From Pelecanus crispus (Eukaryota > Chordata > Aves > Pelecaniformes > Pelecanidae), in contig NC_134644.1 of the NCBI RefSeq assembly GCF_030463565.1, positions 127,717,388-127,781,387 on the forward strand: 64,000 bases of DNA. The letters are read 5' to 3'. The translations under genes and the position numbers were made by a program. Within the stretch, counting starts at the first letter, position 1; each line of letters begins with the position of its first letter. Below, piece after piece: positions 38,625-51,382 of this stretch. Below the pieces are notes generated by a model. It saw only the letters and a program-made list of their open reading frames with translations, had not been told where the DNA came from and searched no databases.

Positions 38625-41600
38625 ATGATGCACTTGTCCATTATCAGAACATACTGTACTTTTAATTAGAATTATAGAGAGGACTTGAGCTTTTATCAGC
38701 TAAAGTCAATAGCACAAATTCCATTAACTTCAGTTTGTTTGAAATATTCCTAAAATGGAAGATAATTGCTTAAGTCTTTGCTGTGATGATTTATGGTTTG
38801 TTACCACAGTTTTGAAGGCTGTTTTGCTGTTGGGTTGCTTTGGAGGAGTTAAGGAGGTGTTGGGAAAATTTACAATCAGTAGTTGGAGGCGGAGGAGGGA
38901 CCATTTTCCCATACTGTACACAAATAGTTGTTGTCTACTATTTTTTCTTTCACATTCTAGTATTTTGACATATTTACTTGAGTCTGGTTTATCTCACGTG
39001 TGCTTCCCTTTTCTGTTTGCCTGCCTCCCTTCCTCCTACTACTACACATGCACACAGAGAACTGGGTTCCAACTAGGTAAAAAGAGGGGAAAATATTAAG
39101 TCTTTGTGAAAAACTAAATATTTTTTAGGCAAAAAAATGTCCATATTCATAAAAAACTGAATTTTGCATTTTGAGAGTCCCTTGGATTCCTCTGTGTGTA
39201 GAGGGTGTGCTTCACTGAAACAGAAGTTCAGCCTGGCGTTGCATTCAGGTGGCCTCAGCTGTGTGCAAGCCCGCATGATCCATGTTTAACAAAAACCATG
39301 TGCTCCACACGCCCTACATACTGTGGGCCATATGAAGCTTCTTAACATTATAACAAACGTACGCTTCTGGTAAAAAGTTAAACTCCACAACCTGCTGATG
39401 TTAGAGGAAGAAAATTCTAGAGGACTTTGCCAGTCATATCTGCAAGTCTGTGATTAAAACCCGACAATACTTTTAGAAAGTGTGTCATGTTCCAAACTAC
39501 ACAAGACAGCAAAAAAAATTTCCAAATTTTCCTGCCTTTTTAAGTAGGAAATTTGTTCTGAACAAGGAATAGATGGATTTGACTCTCAGTTTAGATTTGG
39601 GCCACTATGTGATCTTCCCTGTATTTGAGAAGTTTAGTGTCACTTTTTTGTTTCCTTTCCTTCAGAAGAGGCATCTTTCTAGTTGCAAATTACAAACTTC
39701 TGTGAATTAATATCATAATAAATATCATCTTCTGTAGAGTCCTGTGGTTAAAGCTTAAATTGTGTCTTATATCTCAAAAGGCACCATTGGACGTCAAATC
39801 ACTCGGCTACCCTTAGTCTTACCTGACATGCTCAGGTATATCCAGACTGATGTAGAGAGTTCAAAATGTGCATCACTGTTGTGCTGCCAGCACATATTAT
39901 CCAGCAAGAAAACAGCAGCCAAAGCTTGCGATGTATCCCTTTATTATTTTTGCAAACTGCAAACAGTGTTACATGAGATGAGCATAGTCAAAGCAAACAG
40001 AGTGAAACACTGCCAGCGGGCAAAAGGAAGGAGAGACCACTGGCAATCCTGTAGGCAAGTTACAAATCCACAGTCTCATTTGCCATGCTCAGTCCTGCAC
40101 ATCTTTCCACTTGTTTTTCAGGACTCTCCATGTAACTGAAGTCACTTTTCTACAGAAGTTATTTGACAACTAGATCTCTGACTGCGGCAGAATGTGAATC
40201 ATGATAAAATTAAATTTCTGTTCCAGGTGTTTATCAGCAAAAACACCTCCTCCCAAAATAATATCAAAATAATACTATCCACTGTGTGTGTAAATAGTAA
40301 AGAAAAAAAGCAACATTATTGCCTACAAATTTGTTTATTTAGGATTAATACTGCGACCTAGGAAGCTCAATGAGCCAGAGCCTCATTTTGCTTTGAATCT
40401 TTACATCTTGTGAAAGGGCTGAAGTTTTATAGAGCACTGGAAGCTTTTATTAGTAGCTTTCACTAAAGTTAAGAGGGAAGAAGTTAAATTCATTTTACTC
40501 ATTGGTCCTATTAAAAAAGGAAGGACCTAGTGTTCCAAGCATTGTCCTCCCCTTTATCAGTAAAGTTTTCGAAAAGCTGTCAGTGAGTTACTAATGGAGA
40601 AGAGAAAAACCTCTGTAATTTAATAGTAAAGCATATGATGAAAAAAAACCCTAAAAAACCTTTCCAGACCTGATGTTAAGTAGTTAAGGGTAGCTTCTCC
40701 CAGGAACAGATGGTGTTAAGAAAGCCAACTGGTGAAAGGGAATAGCTGGGAGCCCTGGGAAGATAACGTGGGAGAACCCGGTCAGGAAAAGAGCAGAGTC
40801 TGGGGAGAGGGGAGAGTATAATTCTCATTTTCATCTCGCAAGTCAGAGCACATTTGAAAAATTTGGGTCCAAAGGATGGCAGATTGTTTAAGAAAGTGTG
40901 GGTGAACAGTGCTGACATGGCCATATGTACCACAGTGCAGCTGAGCGGCCAATCTAATAATGTCAAGATGAATCTTAAAGAAAGCATTTGGGAGGCATGT
41001 GTAAAAGCAGAATAGGGCCGTATTCCACTCCACTTCTCTTACAGCCTGATTGTACCTTGTTTGGATGTGTTTCATGCAGACAGTTCCTTAAGAAACTCTG
41101 GTTTTTGTAACTTGGTACCTTGCTCAGCTGAATAGAACAGGTTTTACTCCTGTTACAGGGCCAGCCACAGTGAAAAAGCAAATACGCAAAAATTTAATTG
41201 AATGTGTTTCCATGAAATGTGTGATAAAATTAATAAGCAGTCCTGTATTTCATAGGCCATATTGGAGCTATGAGGCAACACTTCTTTATGTAAGATACCA
41301 GCCAAGAAGGAGAAAGATTTAAATCACAGTCTCCTCATCTACTTTGTGAGGGTTTTGGGGAGTGTTATGAGTGGTGCACAGCAGCAGAAGGCCTAAAGAC
41401 ACTGTGCCAGGTTCTGCCCCCATCCTGGCCCCTCTCTGCTGCGCTTGTGTGGGAAGTAGCTACCAGTCAGTTTATACTCATCTCCTGGACAGCTGCTTTG
41501 GAAATGTTGCCAGATCTTTAAGTTGGAGCAGCCAAGGCCAAGCCATGTGTGAAGCAGAGAGCTGACCCTTTGGGGTCTCTGTTGCAGAGAGCGTGCCTCT

Positions 41601-42086
41601 GCAAAATGGAGAAGGGCCTCACAGCCCTTGCATTATTTTTGCCCTCTTCTGCAGACTGCTATCAGCCTTTTCATTACGGCATGATACTGTCTCTAATTTG
41701 GTTTGCTGGCAATACCTTGTTCTGATCTGGCATGTCAGCCAGAGATATTTGTTATGAGCTCTGTTGTTAAATATTAAAATGAGATGGAGGTTTTCCCTGC
41801 TGTTGGAGCCTGGCCAGTGTGTCTTTTAGCCTGCAGCTTGACCAGATTGTTCTTCAAAGTGACAGACAGAGTGGGCTGACTACTCCTTGCTTTCCTTTAT
41901 AAAAGTCTTTTAACACTGCAGCTCCTGCCATTCCCCTTTTCTCCTCTCCCCTCTCTCCCTGCAAAGGAGAGAGCCTTCAAAATTATTAAACAGAGTCAGC
42001 TCATGTGTCTTCTTTGGCTTCCATGCTAGCAAAGATACGTACAGGTTATATTCTGTACAAATGTCTCTGTTATTCTCTTCTACTAG

Positions 42087-42167
42087 GGGCTCAAGATCTG
42101 GATCGCATTCGTTTGTCCACCTACCGAACAGCATGCAAGCTTAGATTTGTTCAGAAGAAATGCAATT
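42087..42167 (+). CDS. DTNA: Alpha-dystrobrevin, second coding exon (rest of codon 23 to first base of codon 50)
   Basis: This 81-bp exon encodes the start of the dystrophin-like EF-hand region that forms the N-terminal half of dystrobrevin. After acceptor TACTAG, the bases GG complete the Arg codon begun in the previous exon. The frame then reads [20 protein letters not shown] followed by VQKKCN, and ends with a single T before the donor GTAAGT at 42,168. The residues fit alpha- rather than beta-dystrobrevin, as far as I recall the paralogue. Both splice sites are good consensus matches and the phases (1 in, 1 out) are consistent. The next exon should begin with bases completing a Leu codon. 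I did not find it in the remaining 22 kb, so the following intron probably runs past the window. Confidence 0.93.
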
Positions 42168-44219
42168 GTAAGTATGTCAGTGCTTCTTTCATATCCCATT
42201 GTCACTAGCTTTCCACTGCACTCCCCAGTCTATCCTTCAGGTCAGTCACAAATGGGGACTGTTTGATTCGGCATTGCAAAGGACACTAATCAGCGTGCCT
42301 GGGCAGATTTTAAATACTAACATGTTTATAGAAGCAATTTGTCTCAAACATGCCAGTGATTCAGTCATAGAAGGGTGGGTCGTGATGCAGGCCACAGCTT
42401 TATTTAATAAGTACGTTAACCACATTCTCCAGTTTTCTTGTAAAATAACATTTGGGGGTTCCAGCAAGATCCTGCAAATTAAATGCTTTTATAACAACTC
42501 CACAGAGAAGAAATGGTGGTTTCAGTCCTTGTCTGTTTGGGGTGCAGCAAAGTAAGTGCAATGTCAGTCAGCCCCCTTTGTTCCAGAAGGCCAGCTAGAG
42601 GCATCTCTTCTAAGAGGGTGAACCTGCTTGTAATCTCTGTATGGCTGTCGTCTTCCATCTAGGCTTCATTCTTGAGATGTTTCCCACTTGATTAGTGACT
42701 TTTTCAACGTTTCTTTTGAGATTCAGTCTTTCTTCCTTTAGAGCTGCAGTTTCTGTTAGCACAGTCATGAGAAAAGCTATGAACTTCAAAAGGGAGATAC
42801 ATATAAAATCTGTAATGGATCGTATCCTTTCTTCTCCATCCAAAATACTTAGGTTTGGTTTACGTGTTTTACCAGACCTTTCCACACTAAGTTAAAAAAA
42901 TCCTAACCAGGGGGACTCTTGCCAGCAGTAGCAGTAGGGGGAGGACTAATGTAGAGAAAACAAGTTTATTAGTTTTAATATCTAAACTAGAATGACAGCA
43001 TGGCTACGCTTGTGCTACACAGTGGTAAGTACGTTAAGAAATGCTCACTGCAGATAGAGATTAACCGCCCCAGAGAGAGTTACTAGTTTTGGGGCTACAG
43101 GTATCTGCGTTACAGAAATGTTTAGCTTTTGCTGTCCAAACATACTGGAGAGGCCAAGTTGTGGTGGAAAAGACTTTGGAGAGTATTTATTGGGTTATTA
43201 TCTATGGAGCTAGTCTTTCAATCACTCCTGCAGCACATTTCTCATGTTTTTAATATGTGAAGTATGAATTGAAGGATTAGTATCACATTATAAGCAGGCT
43301 GCCAGGCACAAAACCCAGGAGGGGTTTAGTACCTGCCCATCAGCTGGCTTCTCCCATTCAGAAGGAAATGTGTTGAAAGACACTATTATGTTGCGTTCAG
43401 TTGTTTATCTTAATTTTTTAAATTTTATGTTTAAGAGGCTAAAATGTTCACTTTTTTCATGGTAACTGATTACAGTAGTCTGGAGGTGACAAAAGTATCC
43501 AATTAAGTTGATAGTGATAGCAAAGTTGTAACACTAATTGCTTTGATAACTGTATACAAAGCAAATGAAAAAACTTAAGGGCGCAATAGCCTCATTGTTG
43601 GGAGTGGCTGGCTGGCTAAAAATATTGGTTGTTAATCTTAATTGTGTTCCTCTTATTTGTCAACTGTGATCTGCTTTTGTGGGACTGTTGCTTCTATTCA
43701 TAGAGAACCAGTACACGTGCCCTTCAGTTTGCCAGCTTGTGCCAGGTCACTCATGGACAGTGCTTGCCTTCTGGTTGCCGTTGATTACCTAGGAGAAGTG
43801 GTTTGCTGATCTTATATCAAGAGCTATACTATATCAACCTCTTCTGAAGAAAAGAAAAGGCGCGGGGCTTAAACAAAAACATCATCCTAAGAATTAGGTT
43901 CTGTGCAACTGAAGGAATAATGCTTGTTGCTCTGGAATGGGTTGAATTGCTGGTCTCTTTTCACTGTCAAATACAGTTTTCTTCTGGTAGACTGCTGCTC
44001 TCCCAGATGGCTTTCTCTTATTAGTGGAAAAAGAAGTCATTCATTCACCTGATGTGATTTCAAGCAATAGCTGTCCAAGGCAGAGCTTCTAAACATAGAG
44101 CCACTGAACTGAGCACTGCCCCAAAATGGTTAATATCAGACCTCTGGCTCATGTCAGCTACTCTTTTTTTTCCACTACAGAAATTGCTATTATGCACCAC
44201 CCAATAGTAAGTTCAGGAG

Positions 44220-44232
44220 AAAAAAAAAAAAA
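44220..44232. repeat. Poly(A) run
   Basis: Run of 13 A. It is a simple repeat in intronic DNA. Confidence 0.75.
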
Positions 44233-45903
44233 GGACATGAGAAAAAAACCTTTGCTGCATCTGAGCTGTTTCATTCAGGGGAGAATATAAAAAGAAAAAG
44301 CTCAAAGGCAGTTCTGCTCCACTCCCAGTGCATAGCACCTCCTGTCACTCAAGCCATCCCTGTCTTCTTTCAGCTGTGCTCTCCTGCCCTGCCCTGGCAC
44401 ACCAGCCCAGACTTACTAGGAAAAAATTGCTTGGAAAGAGTGTATTTAAGGGGTTCTTTTAAAAAGCTAATTTAATAAATTGCAGGGAGCTGCTCTTGGC
44501 TACTGGCTGAAGGTGTGTGAGGATGGAGGCAGAGAGCTGCTTTGAGTGCTAGAAGTGGCTGTTCCAAGAAAAGCAGAGCAGAGGTTTTATTAACACCATC
44601 TTTTTTCCCCAAAGGTGCCCATTGGCATAGACAGTCATGGGGTATCATTTTAACAGGCAGCTACGTTTATCACAAACAATGCACAGTTTGTTTCCGCTGT
44701 CTTTAATGCAGATACAGGCACAAGTTCATCTCCCTTTGTGAATTCTTCTCTTGATACAGAAGGGTGTTTTGCTGAAACCTTCAGCAGCCAGCTGGGTTTT
44801 ACTGGTGAAGTAGGCAGTGTGCAATGGGCAAAGGTGCCTTCATATTGTAAGAGCCGTTCTGTCTTGCAGTGTTTCTCCTTAACCTAGTTAAACTATCTGG
44901 CCAAAGATTATAGGGGAGGTGACAGTTTACCACCATTTACCAGAATACTGCTACATATGTTGCACTTTGAGTACTAACACTGTCAGACAAATTAATTGCT
45001 CCATGGAATTATTTCATTTTCAGAAGAGGAAGACTACTTTAAAGATATTTAGCAAACGGTCTTCAAAATTGCAAATATATGTCTTTCTGATAGTTCTATA
45101 AAATTGTAGGAAAACTACCATGCATGTGAAAAGTATTTCTTTTATAAAAATCTCTCTGAGCATTTAAACCAACAGGCAGTTTAAATAAAATCAGCAAAGC
45201 GAGAAAAAACAATATCAGTCATTGCAATTATTTGTCAAACAGGATAGAACAGAATTTGGTCCAGCCTCATTCTTCACAAAAGCAAGAAATTATTCTTAAG
45301 AACTCAGAAAATGATAAGTAGATAAATTTGAGAAAGCTGTAACGTTATCTTTCAAACAAAAATTCCTTCAAATTTAAGCATTCCCCTTTGCCTATGTTAA
45401 TGTAACAAATAAATAGCAATAATATTTGCAAATGATTGTTGGCACACCTCTGAATCTGCTAAGTGCCCCAACATGAGATGCAATACGTGACAAAAATCCC
45501 AAAAGCAAGAGACCCACAAAATTTTACATGCAGGAATCCTAAAGGCTAGGAAGCTTTGTTAGTGCACCATGAATATAAACTCATTTGATGCTTCTCTATT
45601 CTGCTGACGATTTCTAAAATTGGAAGTAGTGAAAAGAGAAACTCTGTAGGTAATGTAGGTACCTTTGAGGATGTGGTGGGTTTAGAAAGAGATGATTGCA
45701 GGCTACTTGCTTATTACTTTGCAGAACTCCTGTAGACCTGTTACAGACCTGTTACAATAGCAATAGTCTTCTCTTAGTCATAAATACTAACAGAAGACGT
45801 AGATACCTTTTCTGTAAAAAAAGAAAAAAATCAAAGATATACTAAAGAAGTCGTGAGAAGATCTTGAGATTTGGGCATGAATAATTCCAAATGAATGCCA
45901 AGA

Positions 45904-45931
45904 GTCTTGGACAGAGAGACTTGGACAGAGA
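45904..45931. repeat. 14-bp tandem duplication
   Basis: Two head-to-tail copies of G(T/A)CTTGGACAGAGA. They probably arose by local slippage. Confidence 0.75.
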
Positions 45932-47219
45932 AAACACTGCTAGTCGTTACATCATCTTCAGATCTCAGAATGTAAAGCAGGAGTGTGTGAGCTGACTGTG
46001 GCTGCTCTACTGGATCATGGTGTTGGATATAGTCTCAGAAATAGCAGCACCCTAATAATTTGAGGTTAAATTTCATTATTTGGGTTAATAAAAGTAGATA
46101 GGAAGCAGGTGCAGAAACCTGATCAAACATGCTACATGTTTATTCTGGTCTGTACTGTACAAAATGGACAAAATGCAAGTAGCTGTCGTCTTCATCATCT
46201 GAATTTTCTAAATGTGCTTTAAAGGTGGCCCTGAATAGTTCACACTGCAAGAATCAAGGAGGGAGATGGAAAAACTAAAGGTGAGCACCGTGAGGTCTGC
46301 AACAGTCGCAGAACTTGAAAACCCTACGAACCAATGTTGCTCTGACAAAGTCAAACATTAGGGTATTGTCCTTTGCTTCACCTCCAGTGCATCAGAGTGG
46401 GCTTTGGAGCACCTGATATACATTCTCACTATACAGACGCCCACTCAGCTCCCTTTACTGCCAGGAAAACGCCATCTTGGCAAGGTTGATTTACAGCTGT
46501 TTATCCATAGCATTCAGACACAGAAGTGTAATAGGCTTTCCTAAAACAAGGCGCGAAGGACCAATGACAGCAGTTGCACATATCTCTCAACGTTCACCAG
46601 TATTCAGGAACCACCAAAAAGCACAATTTATAGTTAGCCCCAGTGATCACTGTGCAGTTGGTTTATTTTAATATTTGATTTTCAGTGAATTTATTAAAAC
46701 CCAATTGCTTATACAGAAAAACAAGATGAAATATCGTGTTCACATGCAAATTCCCCCTGGGCTATGGTGGCAGCAGGAGCAGAACATAACAACATATCAT
46801 AATCAAAACCATTATACAGTTAAACATCACTCACTAATACAGAATTGTACAGCTGGAAAACTACTGCTGTCCTTGATGAACTTTCCTGAATGTGTTGTGA
46901 GATTATTCTATGACTCTGGCTGCAAAAAGCAGATTGTGCTGATTTCCCTAGATCAGGATAAATCATTGGCAGTTGAAAGCTTGAATCTAAATCCATTCTG
47001 GTGATAGGAATATGGGGCTTAATTAATACAGACAGAAAGGGAACTTGCTTCTCTGGCAGTTGAATCCCAGCACCTTAGGGTTTCAGTGTCTTTGTTTCTC
47101 CCTTCAGTATTCTTCTGTATGAGTGATTTGTTTGGGGATTTTTTTTGCATTGTTTTGTCTTATCCAAGTTGTAGTACAGCTGTTTCCACATAGGGAGTGC
47201 AGCTGCCATGACTGTGATG

Positions 47220-47224
47220 GAGAC
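47220..47224. repeat. Target-site duplication GAGAC, left copy
   Basis: GAGAC precedes the LTR at 47,225 and recurs at 47,824-47,828 right after it. The match is perfect. Confidence 0.9.
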
Positions 47225-47467
47225 TGTCCTGGTTTCGGCTGGGATAGAGTTCATTTTCTTCCTAGTAGCAGGCATAGTGCTGTGTTTTGGATTTAGTATG
47301 AGAAGAATGTTGATAACATTACTGATGTTTTTAGTTGTTGCTAAGTACTGCTTATGCTAGTCAAGGACTTTTCAGCTTCCCATGCTCTGCCAGGTGCACA
47401 AGAAACTGGGAGGGGGCACAGCCAGAATAGTTGATCCAAACTGCCCAAAGGGCTATTCCATACCATA

Positions 47468-47490
47468 TGACGTCATGCTCAGTATATAAA
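47468..47490 (+). promoter_or_regulatory. CRE palindrome plus TATA box of the sense LTR
   Basis: TGACGTCA is followed seven bases later by TATATAAA. This spacing is shared with the other younger copies. A start site would be expected roughly 25-30 bases after the TATA box, near 47,510-47,515, with transcription running toward the downstream DTNA exons. The site assignment is from sequence. Activity is inferred. Confidence 0.6.
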
Positions 47491-47685
47491 CTGGGGGTGG
47501 GGGAGGTTGGCCGGGGAGCCGTGATCGCTGCTCGAGAACTGTCTGGGTATCGGTCGGCGGGTGGTGAGCAATTGCATTGTGCATCACTTGCTTTGTATAT
47601 CATTATTATTATTATCGTTATTATACCATTATATATCATTATTATACTGTTACTATTAGCATTACTATTTTACTTTATTTCAATT

Positions 47686-47691
47686 ATTAAA
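47686..47691 (+). terminator. LTR polyadenylation signal (ATTAAA)
   Basis: ATTAAA is a common variant of the polyadenylation hexamer. It lies after the trinucleotide tract at the same relative place in the copies at 16,517 and 37,279. In this sense copy it could cause premature ending of DTNA transcripts. Confidence 0.5.
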
Positions 47692-47823
47692 CTGTTCTTA
47701 TCTCAGCCCAGGAGTGTTTCTCACTCTTAACTCCTCCGATTCTCTCCCCCATCCCAGCGGGGTAGGGGGAGTGAGCGAGCAGCTGCGTGGTGCTGAGTTG
47801 CTGGCTGGGGCTAAACCACAACA

Positions 47824-47828
47824 GAGAC
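47824..47828. repeat. Target-site duplication GAGAC, right copy
   Basis: Right-hand copy of the duplication made by insertion of the LTR at 47,225-47,823. Confidence 0.9.
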
Positions 47829-49395
47829 CTTGTGAATGTCCAAGGCAGTCTCCTCCACATCCACCCTGCTCTTCCTCCTACCTTCTCTGGGCTTAAGTAG
47901 TCACAGCTGAGGCATGTAGGCACGTCAGCTTAATTTCCATACATGCTTTTGGGTGCCTCTCTGATCTGATCTGCCTTTTTACATTTGTTTTAAGTTAGAA
48001 TAATTTCTCACCCTCTTGAAATATAATAATTTCCCACTGAAAATGAATGACAGTTATTGTAAACACACTATTTTTAGATGCTTTTCTTAAAGCTTTTTTT
48101 CCGTCTGTACGTTTATACCTCCTGTAATGCTACAGCAAGCTGCTGAAACTGGTTTTGCCCTAGAAACTGACAGTTTGGGTATCAAATGATGAGATCAGCC
48201 TGTGTGAGCTACTGGCTCCCATCAGGATGGGGAACATTTTTTTAAAATTATTTGATTAAACCTAAATAAAATTACTGAGGTTTGGGTTCGGTTTGGGTTT
48301 GTTTTTTTTTTTTTTTCTGTACTGGGCTGACACTTAAAATGCCATTTTATCCTATCCCAGTCAACATGCCATTCGCCACAAAATGAAAAGTCACGGTATC
48401 TGGTACTTGTAGTAAAAGGAAAGGATACGGAAGTCTGGATTCCACACTGGAAATGGTGCTGTGACCTTTGTGTTATCCAGTGGCTGTGGAAGTCAACAAG
48501 AGATCCAGGTTCAACTTTCTCTTCTGCATGACAAAATGTACGCGGATCTTACATATCCAAAAACGTTCCCTAAACACAAAGCTAGAGGATATTCTGAAGT
48601 GTTCCGCTCTGTCCTGTTCATGCTTAACTACCAAGTCTTCATATGTTAAATGATTTAGGAACTGACAACTTCTTCTCTTTACTTAAATGAGACCTCTTGC
48701 CACTGTAGTTGGTGGCAATTACGTAATCTTGCCATTCTGTCTTTGACTTGGCGAGTATTTGTTTTCTCTAAAATGAAATGGAGTACACAAGAAATGCTCC
48801 ATGGTGGTATCCTCGTTGTGCAAGAATCTCATGAAGATCCCTGCCGTGGCAGGAGGCATTCGTTCTCAATATCCTGCCTTTTACTTCTCAAGGACTGTAT
48901 AGCTATTTTGTGCTTGCCCTCTCATCCCTTTTTCCTCAGGATGACCATCAGAAACAGAGCCACCAAATTATCATGATTACAGAATTGTTTAGATTAAATA
49001 ACTTAATCCTTCGTCACTGTAGGTTTCTGTGGTTAGTGCTCTGTTCTCATTGTTGGTTTTTATCATGTTTTGCATTCCATCTTGGAAGCAATAAAACACC
49101 AGATAGATTCAGGCTGGGTCACAGAGCAATCAAACTGAACGACAAGCAATGTTGCCTTCTTGAGAAGTGCCAAAGGTCTGCTTGGCTGCAATTTGAAACA
49201 TTATTTCCTGGGAAAACAATCTGCCTCTGGAATTTGTGATCACGGCATTCTTATGTCCCTCTAAACCCTCAGTGATTGGTCTTCTAATGAGATTTGCTTA
49301 AAAATCCTATAATTTGGGGGAAAAACCCCACATTTTTAGTTCTTAGTTTTATTCTTCTCTGTTGACCATCTTGGATATTCTATGATATTAATATC

Positions 49396-49422
49396 ATTAT
49401 TATTGTTGTTGTTGTTGTTATT
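49396..49422. repeat. (ATT)n(GTT)n microsatellite
   Basis: ATT units pass into five GTT units. It is a simple repeat in intronic DNA. Confidence 0.75.
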
Positions 49423-51382
49423 TAAATATAAGGGCTGAAAATATTAGTTGTGTTCTTTGTTTTCTATTTTAACAGAAGCTGAGAGTTATAGTCATTCACA
49501 TGACTCCAAGTGACATAGCTTTAAAAAAAGAAAAAGAAAAAGCACCCTATATTACAAGAGTCATGATACCATTGTGTAAGTTACTAATTTGGGTATCCTG
49601 CAGTACTTGAATAATGGAAGGAAAGATGAGTTAATGATTTTAAAAACTTTTTTGTTCCTTTGTCTTTACCAGCGACTTAGAGACTAAACGCTCCTGGAAC
49701 TGCTAGTACCGTTCCATATGGGTTTCTAGGCAACTATGGGGAAAGGACGCATATATTATACATTCTGCATTATGCATCAATTATTTAATCAAAAGTTCAA
49801 AAGGGCTTGATTTAGCATATTCCCTGCAGACAAATCCTTCATAAGGATTTTAGTCTGTAGTGTTCACTCACAGTACAATATCCTGAAAATGAGTTCAGAT
49901 TTTCTTTTCCTTTTAACTGTAAGAGTTTATTAATATGACAGATCATAATAGCTGTTAGAGAGCTGACATATAACCTGTATATTTGGCATGTTCACTGGGG
50001 GACTACTATTCAGCCTTTTTTTCAATGTTAGCACGAAGTGGACTGTTATTACGTGAACGGGTTGTGGTATCTCAGATGTCCCTGAGCATTTGCTCTTAAA
50101 GGCTACCACTGCAAGTCTGCCTTGTACAAGATTGATACAAGAACTATCAGTGGACATTTGGAATTCATTTTAATGTCAAAAAGAGTGAACCAAACAAGGA
50201 TTTGTATCTTAAGCTCTCACGTTTTCATTTGCTAAGAAATTGATTTTTCAAACGTACCCATGATTCCAAGTGACTCCTGTTAAAAACTGAGTTGCAGAAG
50301 TTTGTCAGCTGATATTATTTTGCCCTTTACCGAGGAAAATGACTGAACTGGCTTCCTTTGAGTCAGAAGTTGACAGGCACACAGACGAGGCCACGTCCCA
50401 AGTATACCTACATGCTGCCCTCTGCTACACAGGTGGCTCAGCCCTGCCTTGATGCAGACAGCTTTTGTAATTGGATCATAGCTGAAAATCTCTTCTTACT
50501 GACTTCCTGAACTCTGCTATAACTGCCATTCACTGTGCTATTTCTGATGGCTTTTCTGATGCAGGTTTAAGGTTGGACAGGCTGTTCAGTTCCCCCTGAT
50601 GTCTCTGAACATCTGCTGCTGGTAACAGGCGTCAGTCACCTTTGGTCTGGCAGGCTTTCGATTAGTTACCCAAAACCAGAAAGTTTGTGCATCTTATTTC
50701 ACATCAGTCCTCGTAATGAACACTTCAAACAAAATGAAACAAATTATTATTAGCTTAGTACTCTTCTAGACAGTCTAAAAATTGCAAAATATATGCAGAC
50801 ATACAGTCTCATGCAAACAAACGGATACCTTGGTGATAACAGGGTCACCGTATCTTCTGAGGGATGCTGCTTCTTCACGTGAGAGCTTTTTCGTCTTTCA
50901 CCCTCTTGGTTTTTCCCCTCAAACAGTAACTGTGTTTTTAAGTCTCCTTCATCATTTCCCTGTCCCTTCTTCAGCTTCGTGTCATTATCTGTGGCATTTA
51001 CTGTATCTCTGACTTCTCTGCAGCCCTTACTCTCTTGGCTGCTCTCTCCTTTCCTGTTATCCTCTTGGCTCCAAGCACCTTTCTTCAGGCAAACCTTCTC
51101 TTACACTTGAGCCTTTGTTCCCTTTCCATGGGCTGTTCTGGTCTGTCCCGTTTGGGTATTTTGCTGGGCCTGTCCTGATGTCATGTGAGCACCACCATAA
51201 TGTGTCAGAGTGCATTAGGCAGTGTGACTTAATGCCTGTCACATGTTGGTCATTCTCTTAGTTTTTCACTGTATAACAACGTATTTATGTGAAAAAGGGG
51301 AGAAAAAAAGGAAGAAGTCTTCCTTGGAGCAGATATCAGTGAGTTTGGTGATCATGGTCCTTTGTTCCTAGGGAGCTTCAGT

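Larger units (their letters stand above)
36489..42086 (+). other. DTNA: DTNA intron between coding exons 1 and 2 (phase 1)
   Basis: The intron opens with GTAAGT and closes with a pyrimidine-rich stretch ending TACTAG. It is 5,598 bp long and splits codon 23 after its first base. It contains a nested pair of LTRs (36,802-37,964), an A-rich tract near 38,591-38,624, and otherwise no recognisable element. Confidence 0.88.
47225..47823 (+). mobile_element. Solo LTR of an ERVL-like endogenous retrovirus, same strand as DTNA
   Basis: A 599-bp LTR with TG and CA ends and a perfect GAGAC duplication. It is the reverse-oriented relative of the copies at 16,517 and 37,279, so it lies in sense with DTNA. 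In order it has a U3-like part, TGACGTCA (47,468-47,475), TATATAAA (47,483-47,490), a GC-rich R-like part, an ATT/ATC trinucleotide tract (about 47,599-47,660), an ATTAAA signal (47,686-47,691), and a terminal part ending ACCACAACA. All core promoter and polyadenylation signals look intact. No internal viral sequence is present. It could act as a promoter or a premature polyadenylation site inside DTNA. Nothing in the sequence shows that it does. Confidence 0.92.
42168..51381 (+). other. DTNA: DTNA intron after coding exon 2, first part
   Basis: The region starts with a GTAAGT donor. No matching acceptor with the expected next residues was seen. It holds the solo LTR at 47,225-47,823 and a few simple repeats. 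The remaining sequence shows nothing I can name. Confidence 0.7.

Noticed and set aside
42610-42885. 91-codon minus-strand frame with a coiled-coil-like stretch
   Set aside because: The Lys/Glu/Leu-rich segment is suggestive, but I recognise no family and it lies in the DTNA intron with no other support.
43616-43625. MEF2-like site CTAAAAATAT in the DTNA intron
   Set aside because: One mismatch to the consensus and no cluster with other muscle factor sites. Expected by chance in AT-rich DNA.
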